From NCBI GenBank assembly GCA_031270615.1, contig JAISXE010000089.1, positions 1 through 5,675 of the forward strand: a stretch of DNA of 5,675 nt. Direction: 5' to 3'. The notes under the pieces are model-generated. The model saw only the letters and a list, made by a program, of their open reading frames with translations. It did no database searches and had not been told where the DNA came from. A program made the position numbers and the translations under genes. This document shows positions 1 through 4,943 of this stretch, one piece after another; within the stretch, counting starts at the first letter, position 1, and every line of letters starts with the position of its first letter. This stretch comes from Spirochaetia bacterium (lineage in GTDB: Bacteria; Spirochaetota; Spirochaetia; DTKZ01).

Positions 1-2
1 CG

Positions 3-137
3 CCCCACGGGCTTCTCGGGTTTTGGAACAACCTCACGAAACAAAAATACGCCCAAAATGAAAAAGCGTCGCTAATATCCTCTGTTGAGGCCATACTAAG
101 CCTTGAATTTTTCCGAAATTGGAATTGCTGGGGCTGA
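3..137 (+). CDS. Possible 3' end of a converging gene (partial, weak)
   Basis: A plus-strand frame is open from the left edge to a TGA at 135-137, giving 44 residues. The peptide has a mixed, protein-like composition: it begins PHGLLGFWNNL, has a helical-looking middle (SLISSVEAILSLEFF) and ends NWNCWG. I do not recognise a family. A stem-loop with a short T-run about 70 bases downstream would suit a gene ending here and converging on livF. Against it, 44 open codons at a window edge can arise by chance. A minus-strand frame starting with ATG at 94-92 is also open to the left edge for about 31 codons, beginning MASTEDISDAF, with only a weak AAGG upstream. At most one of the two is likely real. 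I slightly favour the plus-strand reading. Confidence 0.25.
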   Translation, partial: PHGLLGFWNNLTKQKYAQNEKASLISSVEAILSLEFFRNWNCWG

Positions 138-204
138 TGGACCATGCCTTCCAAATCAGGCAGAGATGGATGTGCGTGTGCCGGCCGTAAAGCATAATTA
201 AGGG

Positions 205-224
205 ACGCGCTTCGCGCGCGTTTT
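205..224 (+). terminator. Candidate plus-strand intrinsic terminator (short stem-loop)
   Basis: ACGCGC at 205-210 pairs with GCGCGT at 216-221 around a 5-base loop. The plus strand continues with TTT, so the T-run is TTTT counting the last paired base. G202-G204 could add G-U wobble pairs with the following T residues. The orientation suits a rightward gene ending upstream, for example the partial frame ending at 137. On the minus strand the stem is followed by CCCTTAATT rather than a U-run, so it is a poor terminator for livF. The stem is short and the T-run brief, so this is tentative. Confidence 0.35.
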
Positions 225-290
225 CCTATGCGCAGGCGAAGAAAATCAGCCGCAGGCCGCACAGACTTTTTACTTCAAATTTTCCGCTTT

Positions 291-306
291 CGTCCGTGCG
301 TCCGTG
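291..306. repeat. Tandem 8-bp repeat (CGTCCGTG x2)
   Basis: CGTCCGTG occurs twice back to back, at 291-298 and 299-306, 22 bases beyond the livF stop codon. On the livF-coding strand it reads CACGGACG twice. Two copies are too few to call a repeat array. It could be a fragment of a dispersed intergenic repeat or chance in GC-rich sequence. Confidence 0.6.
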
Positions 307-328
307 GTTTTCTTTTCCGGCTGAATGG

Positions 329-1045
329 CTACGGTTTGTCCTGTATATTGAGATACGCCTTTTTCAGGGCGCTGTTTTCCTTCAATTCCGAAGCGCTGCC
401 GGAAAGGACTATCTCCCCCACCTGCAGGACGTATCCCCTGTCGGCAACCGAAAGCGCCATGTTCGCGTTTTGTTCCACGAGAAGCATGGAAACGCCCTGC
501 GCGTGAATGGTTTTTATCATTTCAAAACCCTGCTGGACATACTTGGGCGAAAGCCCCATGGACGGCTCATCCATGACAAGCAGCCTGGGACGCGCCATCA
601 ATGCCCGGGCCATGGCGAGCATCTGCTGCTCGCCCCCGGACAATGTCCCGCCGGCCTGTTTCCTGCGCTCTTTAAGAACCGGAAACAGCGAATACATTTT
701 TTCCATATCGTCCGCGATGCCGTCCTTGTCTTTGCGCAAATACGCGCCCATAACAAGGTTTTCCTCGACGGACATTTCGGAGAATATCCTCCTGCCTTCC
801 AGTACCGGGACGATTCCCATCCGGCTTATTTCCGCGGGCTTGAGGCCGTTGATCTTTTTTCCCCGGAATTCCACAAGGCCTTCAAACGGGACAACCAAGC
901 CGAGAATGGCTTTCATGGTCGTGGACTTGCCGCAGGCGTTCCCTCCCAGAAGGCACACCAGCTCGCCTTCGCCTACCTCAAGCGAGACTTTTTTAAGGAC
1001 CTGCATCTGGCCATAGCGCGTGGAAACCCCCTCAAGCTTCAGCAT
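329..1045 (-). CDS. livF: Branched-chain amino acid type ABC transporter ATPase LivF
   Basis: A 238-residue cytoplasmic ATPase, the second nucleotide-binding subunit of a Liv/HAAT importer; it hydrolyses ATP together with LivG to drive transport through LivH/LivM. The Walker A loop is at residues 34-41 (GGNACGKS), a variant of the common GxNGAGK[ST] that keeps the key Gly, Lys and Ser. The Q-loop region carries LEGRRIF (82-88), with the EGRR typical of LivF. The signature LSGGEQQ is at 135-141 and Walker B with the catalytic Glu is LLVMDEP at 155-161. The switch position is VEQN (190-193), with Gln where most ABC ATPases have His; this is normal for LivF. Length matches the family. The start is fixed by GGGGAGG at 1053-1059, 7 bases upstream, and it overlaps the end of livG by 14 bp, suggesting translational coupling. 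It is the last recognised gene of the operon and stops with TAG. Confidence 0.96.
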   Translation of the reverse strand: MLKLEGVSTRYGQMQVLKKVSLEVGEGELVCLLGGNACGKSTTMKAILGLVVPFEGLVEFRGKKINGLKPAEISRMGIVPVLEGRRIFSEMSVEENLVMGAYLRKDKDGIADDMEKMYSLFPVLKERRKQAGGTLSGGEQQMLAMARALMARPRLLVMDEPSMGLSPKYVQQGFEMIKTIHAQGVSMLLVEQNANMALSVADRGYVLQVGEIVLSGSASELKENSALKKAYLNIQDKP

Positions 1046-1811
1046 GTTCGCGCCTCCCCATGTAGGCTTCCAGCACGTCCTCGTTCTTCTGGATCTCCGA
1101 GGGAGGCCCCTCCGCGATTTTTACGCCGTGATCCAGCACGACAATCCTGTCGGAGACGCTCATCACCATGCTCATGTCGTGTTCGATAAACAGTATCGTG
1201 TTTCCCTTGTCCCGCAGTTCGCGTATCAAATCAGTCGCAAGCCGTGTTTCATGGGGGTTCATTCCCGCTGCCGGCTCGTCAAGCAGAAGCAGTTTCGGCT
1301 CGCTCGCGAGCGCCCGCGCGATTTCCGTTCTTCGGCGGTTCGCGTATGAAAGCTCCATGACTTTTTGATCCACGCGGGGCAAAAGCCTCTCCTGGAAAAG
1401 CGCGAGAATGGCAAGGCCCTTCCGGTAACATAGCTCCTCCTGCTTGCGATACCATGCTGGATGGAAAATACCCGCCCAGATTCCCCCGCGCGTGTGGCTG
1501 TGCATGCCGACCCGCAGGTTTTCCATGACCGTCAGGTTCGGGAAAAGCCGTATCTGCTGGAAGGTTCGGGCCATACCCGCCTTGTTCGCGTCGTGGGGAG
1601 GGTACGCCGTTATGTCGGTGCCGTCAAAAACAACCTTGCCCGAAGTTTTGGGGATATAGCCGGTAAGGCAGTCAAAGAGCGTCGTTTTGCCCGCGCCGTT
1701 TGGCCCGATAATGCTGACAATCTCTCCCTTTTCCATGCTGAAAGACACGCCGGACAGAGCCTTCAGTCCGCCGTAGTCTTTGCACATTTTCTCAACCTGC
1801 AGCAGGCTCAT
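1032..1811 (-). CDS. livG: Branched-chain amino acid type ABC transporter ATPase LivG
   Basis: A 259-residue cytoplasmic ATPase that pairs with LivF. Walker A is GPNGAGKT at residues 36-43, the Q-loop is RTFQQIRLF (82-90, Q85), Walker B with catalytic Glu is LLLLDEP (174-180), followed by AAGMNPHE typical of LivG, and the switch His is H211 in FIEHDM. The insert between Q-loop and signature is long, as usual for LivG. The signature reads LSYANRRR (154-161) rather than LSGGQ or the YGQQR form common in LivG. The frame is open for 34 more codons upstream, to an ATG at 1913, but that stretch (MAGVNIRLPLPG and on) lies inside livM, does not resemble an ATPase and ends in a basic run. The ATG at 1811-1809 has a good Shine-Dalgarno and begins MSLLQVEKMCKDYGG, the expected N-terminus. 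It overlaps livM by 20 bp and livF by 14 bp. Confidence 0.95.
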   Translation of the reverse strand: MSLLQVEKMCKDYGGLKALSGVSFSMEKGEIVSIIGPNGAGKTTLFDCLTGYIPKTSGKVVFDGTDITAYPPHDANKAGMARTFQQIRLFPNLTVMENLRVGMHSHTRGGIWAGIFHPAWYRKQEELCYRKGLAILALFQERLLPRVDQKVMELSYANRRRTEIARALASEPKLLLLDEPAAGMNPHETRLATDLIRELRDKGNTILFIEHDMSMVMSVSDRIVVLDHGVKIAEGPPSEIQKNEDVLEAYMGRREHAEA

Positions 1812-2826
1812 CGTTTTCCTCTTTTTCGGTGTCAAGAAAGCGGTCGCCTTTGCTGTAAACCGTTTTCTTGACGGGTGGCCAGGTAATGGTAAGCGAATAT
1901 TCACGCCCGCCAAGAAGCCCTTTGGAGCGGAATATCATCATGAGGACAAGCAGTGTCCCGTAAAAGACCATCCGGTAATCCGCGAAAGCCCGGAAAGCCT
2001 CGGTTACCCCCACAAGGATCGCCGCGCCCACAACAGGCCCCAGAATATTTCCCGGCCCGCCGAAAGCGAGCATGGTAACGATGATAAAACTTTCGGTAAA
2101 ATTAAAAGCCTCCGGCGAGATATAACGGTAGTAGTGCGCGTAAAAAGATCCCGCCGCCCCCGCTATGACCGCCGCCATGACAAAGGCCATGGTTTTGTAC
2201 CTGGCAACGTTGATGCCGTTACAGGAAGCCGCGCGCTCGTCTTCGCGGATCGCCTTCAAAGTCAGGCCGAAACGCGATCTCATCAGCCTGTCCAGCAGAA
2301 CAATGACGAGGATGTCCGCAACAATGATCAGATAGTAATACGGCAGGGGCCTCAAAAATTTCGTGCCGAATATTTCCGGCATGGGGATGCCCATTATGCC
2401 GAGGGAGCCGCCCGTCAGACTGTCCCAGTTGAGGAATACCAGCATGATGATCATGTTGGATCCCATCGTAACAAGGGTAAGGAAAACCCCCTTGAGCCGC
2501 AGCGTCGGTTTGGCAATGACATAGGCGGCAAGGCTGGCAATCAGCATGCCCGTGGGAAGCCCCTGCCAGAAGGACAGATTCAGTTTCGTGCACACGATTG
2601 CCGAGCCGTAGGCCCCCAGCCCGAAAAAAGCGGCGTGCCCTACGGAAAAAAGCCCCGTGTAGCCGTTTACGATATTTAAGCTGGAAGTAAGAAGGACATA
2701 AATACCGATCTGGACAAAAACCCGCAGGATATAATCGCTTCTGACATACAGCGGCAGTGTGCAGAAAAACAGCAAGGCACCCAAAATGGGGGCGCAGCGT
2801 ATAAGCGCATAGGAAAGTTTTTTCAT
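1792..2826 (-). CDS. livM: Branched-chain amino acid type ABC transporter permease LivM
   Basis: A 344-residue inner-membrane permease that forms the translocation channel with LivH. It is strongly hydrophobic, with many transmembrane segments from about residue 12 to 305. The LivM hallmark NIVNGYTGLFSVGHAAFFG starts at residue 51. The cytoplasmic ATPase-contact loop is near 185-211 (RFGLTLKAIREDERAAS, then GINVARYK), and GGPGNILGPVVGA lies in the late membrane region. The usual LivM ending appears as FRSKGLLGG, after which there is an extra hydrophilic tail of about 37 residues (REYSLTITW to EENDEPAAG) that is acidic near its end. The start codon overlaps the livH stop as ATGA, with AAGGA at 2836-2840, 9 bases upstream. 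The last 20 bp overlap livG. Substrate cannot be read from the permease. Confidence 0.95.
   Translation of the reverse strand: MKKLSYALIRCAPILGALLFFCTLPLYVRSDYILRVFVQIGIYVLLTSSLNIVNGYTGLFSVGHAAFFGLGAYGSAIVCTKLNLSFWQGLPTGMLIASLAAYVIAKPTLRLKGVFLTLVTMGSNMIIMLVFLNWDSLTGGSLGIMGIPMPEIFGTKFLRPLPYYYLIIVADILVIVLLDRLMRSRFGLTLKAIREDERAASCNGINVARYKTMAFVMAAVIAGAAGSFYAHYYRYISPEAFNFTESFIIVTMLAFGGPGNILGPVVGAAILVGVTEAFRAFADYRMVFYGTLLVLMMIFRSKGLLGGREYSLTITWPPVKKTVYSKGDRFLDTEKEENDEPAAG
1817..1822 (-). promoter_or_regulatory. Ribosome binding site that fixes the livG start
   Basis: AGAGGA on the minus strand, 5 bases before the ATG at 1811-1809 and inside the last codons of livM. It supports the shorter 259-residue LivG over the 293-residue frame that starts at 1913. 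Its position within livM fits translation of livG by ribosomes finishing livM. Confidence 0.75.
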
Positions 2827-3689
2827 CGTATGCTGTCCTTTCTGCCGAACAGTCCCCGGGGCCGGAATATCAGGAAAAAGATGAGAATGGCGAAAGAGAA
2901 CACATGCCTGAACCCCGATGAGATGTACGCGACGGCAAGGTTTTCAATCTCGCCGAGGAAGAACCCCGCGACAACCGCCCCCGGTATGCTGGTAAGCCCG
3001 CCAAGGATGCAGGCGCTGAAAGCCTTGAGTCCCATCATGCCTCCCATAGCGGGATACACGGCGTTATAATACAATCCCACAAGCACGCCCGCCAGCCCGC
3101 CCAGCGCGGAGCCAAGGGCGTAGGTAAAAGAGTAAATCCGGTTGACATCGACGCCCATAACAAAGGCAGCCTCGTGGTCAAGCGCCGTCGCCCTGATGGC
3201 CCGGCCAAGTTTTGTTTTGCCCAGCAGGAGATGAAGCAGGATAAACATGCAGATTGTAACGGCGTAGACGACAATTTGGATGAAGGTGAAGCGGATGCCC
3301 ATAAACTCAAAGGCGCTGTCAATGTCCGTGGGAAAAGACTGGGTTTGCGCGCCCCAGATCAGTTGCGCGGCGTTGAGGAAGATGGTCGAAAAACCTATGG
3401 TAACAAGCAGGGAGGATATTCTTGAAGCGCCGCGCAAAAGCCTGAATCCGACAAACTCGACCAGCGCCCCCAGCAAAGCGGCCGCCGCGAAAGCCACAAC
3501 AAAAGCGGCAAGAAGGGAACCCTGCCAACGGGAAACAACCGTAAAGGCCACATAGGCCCCCATCATGAATATTTCACCGTGGCAGAATGAAACCAGCCGC
3601 AGCGTGCCGATTATAAGGGCAAAGCCCACAGCGATAAGGGCATAGGTGCTGCCCTGGGCCAAGCCGTTGAAGACTTGTTGCAGGAACAT
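2823..3689 (-). CDS. livH: Branched-chain amino acid type ABC transporter permease LivH
   Basis: A 288-residue inner-membrane permease, partner of LivM. The N-terminus carries the LivH hallmark: NGLAQGSTYALIAVGFALI (residues 8-26), then a segment ending FCHGEIFMMGAY, corresponding to the NFAHG-E-MGAY motif of the family; Cys replaces the usual Ala. The cytoplasmic coupling loop is GRAIRATALDHEAAFVMGVD, followed by a glycine-rich membrane segment (GSALGGLAGVLVGLYY). GGLTSIPGAVVAGFFLGEIE and the C-terminal FRPRGLFG are also typical. Length fits the family. AAGGAG at 3695-3700 lies 5 bases before the ATG. The gene starts 77 bp after the binding-protein gene, beyond a GC-rich inverted repeat, and ends in a 4-bp ATGA overlap with livM. 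Confidence 0.96.
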   Translation of the reverse strand: MFLQQVFNGLAQGSTYALIAVGFALIIGTLRLVSFCHGEIFMMGAYVAFTVVSRWQGSLLAAFVVAFAAAALLGALVEFVGFRLLRGASRISSLLVTIGFSTIFLNAAQLIWGAQTQSFPTDIDSAFEFMGIRFTFIQIVVYAVTICMFILLHLLLGKTKLGRAIRATALDHEAAFVMGVDVNRIYSFTYALGSALGGLAGVLVGLYYNAVYPAMGGMMGLKAFSACILGGLTSIPGAVVAGFFLGEIENLAVAYISSGFRHVFSFAILIFFLIFRPRGLFGRKDSIR

Positions 3690-3711
3690 CGCTTCTCCTT
3701 GTTGGAATGGT

Positions 3712-3741
3712 TCCGGCCCGCCCCCCTTGGCGCGGGCCGGA
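3712..3741 (-). promoter_or_regulatory. Intercistronic GC-rich stem-loop between binding-protein gene and livH
   Basis: TCCGGCCCGC at 3712-3721 and GCGGGCCGGA at 3732-3741 form a perfect 10-bp inverted repeat around a 10-base loop. On the transcript it begins 25 bases after the binding-protein stop codon and ends 11 bases before the livH Shine-Dalgarno. What follows on the transcript is ACCATTCCAAC, with no U-run, so it does not look like a full intrinsic terminator. In other binding-protein operons (the REP elements between malE and malF are the known case) such a structure protects the upstream mRNA from 3' exonucleases and lets the binding protein be made in excess. That role here is inferred. 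Confidence 0.65.
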
Positions 3742-3766
3742 TGTGCTTTTCAGCGTCCGCAGCCGA

Positions 3767-4903
3767 TCATTCCGGGCTTATCTGCCACTTCTGATCGATG
3801 ACCCGGATTTTTGCGAAAACCTTGAAGGGGTTCCGCTCCGCGTCAAACGTGAGGGTTCCGGTAGCGCCGGGAAAATCCTTAATACCGGCCATGGCGTCCC
3901 GGATTTTCGCGCGATCCTTGCCGGCGGTTTTGATGCCTTCCGCAAGCAGATTCACTGCATCGTAGGTAAGCGCGGCGTGGCTGTGCGGCCTGCGGCCGGG
4001 GAACATCTTCTGATATTCGTCCGTAAAGAATTTTGAAGGCGGCCGGGTGTCGCCGACAAAATACTGGGAATTCGCCCGTATGCCCTCAACCGCCATGCCC
4101 GCGTTCTGGATGAGGGGATCCGTCGCCAGGGTTCCCGCGCCCATCAGGTCAACTTTCAGGCCCAGCTTCTGGGCCTGCGTCGCTAGAAGGGCGGCGTCCG
4201 CCCACTGCGTGCCAACAAAAAACATATCGGGATTCGCGTTCTTGATCTTGGTAAGGCTCGCGGTAAAATCCTTGTCCCCGGGAATAAAATGCTCAAGCGC
4301 GACAATCTCGGCGCCCTCGGCCTTCGCCGTCTTGATAAAATTTTCCTGGGTGACAACGCCCCAGTCGTTATTGATGTAGATAACGGCTATGCGTTTGCGG
4401 CCAAGGTCCTTGACGGCCCAGCGCGCCAGAAACGACGCTTCATGGACCTGGGTGGTGCCGGAACGGAAAATGTATTCGCCGATGGCGGTGAAACCCGGAT
4501 GCGAGGCCGTGGGCGATATTTGCACCAGCGCCGCAGGTGAAAAAATCTGGGCGGCCGCCATGGACGCGGTGCTGTTGAAGTCCCCGACAACTCCCATAAC
4601 AGCGGGGTTGGATATAAACCGCTGCGCGATAAGAACCGCCTCTTTCGGATCGGATTTCGAGTCTTCAATAAGAAGCTCAACCGGGGTCCCGTTAATCCCG
4701 CCCTTGTCGTTGATGATCTTTACCGCAAGGGTCGCGCCCGTGCGGAAAAACTCACCGTATTCGGCGTTGTCCCCCGTGATAGGCGCCATAACCCCGATCA
4801 CAATCGGCGAATCCTGCGCCGGAGCCTCCGAACCGCCTCCGGCAAACACGGGCAGGGCCGCGGCAAAGACAAGCAATGCCGCAATCAGATTTTTTTTTGT
4901 CAT
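3767..4903 (-). CDS. Periplasmic substrate-binding protein of Liv/HAAT family (Peripla_BP_6 type)
   Basis: A 378-residue extracytoplasmic binding protein that delivers solute to LivH/LivM. Residues 1-21 form a signal peptide: basic KK at 3-4, a hydrophobic core, and cleavage probably after VFA, before GGGSEAP. There is no lipobox Cys, so it looks like a soluble periplasmic protein rather than a lipoprotein. The mature part opens with IVIGVMAPITGDNAEYG (34-50), typical of LivJ/LivK relatives. It continues with INDKGGINGTPVELLIEDSKSDP (split here only by family logic: lobe 1), GDFNSTASMAAAQ (107-119) and ISPTASHPGF (129-138) in the expected ligand-site regions, then IFRSGTTQVHEA, VIYINNDWG, TYDAVNLLAEGI and GTLTFDAERNP. 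The ligand is not predictable: the family binds branched-chain amino acids, amides, urea, aromatic acids and others. AAGGAG at 4911-4916 sits 7 bases before the ATG. The gene begins 40 bp after the UROD-like gene. I give no symbol because the ligand is unknown. Confidence 0.94.
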   Translation of the reverse strand: MTKKNLIAALLVFAAALPVFAGGGSEAPAQDSPIVIGVMAPITGDNAEYGEFFRTGATLAVKIINDKGGINGTPVELLIEDSKSDPKEAVLIAQRFISNPAVMGVVGDFNSTASMAAAQIFSPAALVQISPTASHPGFTAIGEYIFRSGTTQVHEASFLARWAVKDLGRKRIAVIYINNDWGVVTQENFIKTAKAEGAEIVALEHFIPGDKDFTASLTKIKNANPDMFFVGTQWADAALLATQAQKLGLKVDLMGAGTLATDPLIQNAGMAVEGIRANSQYFVGDTRPPSKFFTDEYQKMFPGRRPHSHAALTYDAVNLLAEGIKTAGKDRAKIRDAMAGIKDFPGATGTLTFDAERNPFKVFAKIRVIDQKWQISPE

Positions 4904-4943
4904 GTCGTTTCTCCTTTTCTAAAATTACTGGATCAAAATCAAA

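Larger units (their letters stand above)
138..328. other. Intergenic region downstream of livF
   Basis: No convincing gene lies here. It contains a short hairpin (TGCCT at 145-149 with AGGCA at 158-162), a competing possibility in which GGCA at 159-162 pairs with TGCC at 179-182, the GC-rich stem-loop at 205-221, and a tandem 8-mer at 291-306. I see no strong intrinsic terminator in the livF direction: there is no stable stem followed by a U-run on the minus strand between the livF stop and position 200. The operon may therefore end by another mechanism or read through. A longer rightward frame starting at 228 overlaps livF antisense and looks like a shadow. Confidence 0.5.

Noticed and set aside
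141..165. tRNA-like anticodon loop (CTTCCAA)
   Set aside because: The flanking bases do not form a proper 5-bp anticodon stem, and there is no T-arm (GGTTCGA-type) sequence or acceptor stem around it.
145..190. Resemblance to the 3' part of SRP (4.5S) RNA, including GCGTGTGCCGG
   Set aside because: The match is about 11 bases plus a loose context. The conserved helix tip with the GGAA tetraloop and AGCAGC side is absent, and no overall long hairpin forms.
296..1189. Long plus-strand open frame (297 codons) opposite livF
   Set aside because: It lies antisense to a clearly recognised ATPase, its translation resembles no family and is rich in His, Arg and Pro, and such frames are common opposite GC-rich genes.
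1812..1913. N-terminal extension of LivG to an ATG at 1913
   Set aside because: The extra 34 residues do not look like an ABC ATPase and lie within livM; the ATG at 1811-1809 has a good Shine-Dalgarno and gives the standard N-terminus.
1780..2679. Long plus-strand open frame (299 codons) opposite livM
   Set aside because: Antisense to a well-supported permease; the translation is hydrophilic and of low family likeness, and no good ribosome binding site was evident. Treated as a coding shadow.
3712..3741. Intrinsic terminator separating the binding-protein gene from livH
   Set aside because: The stem is strong but no U-run follows it on the transcript, and livH has its own good ribosome binding site directly after. 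A stabilising or partial-attenuation role fits better.
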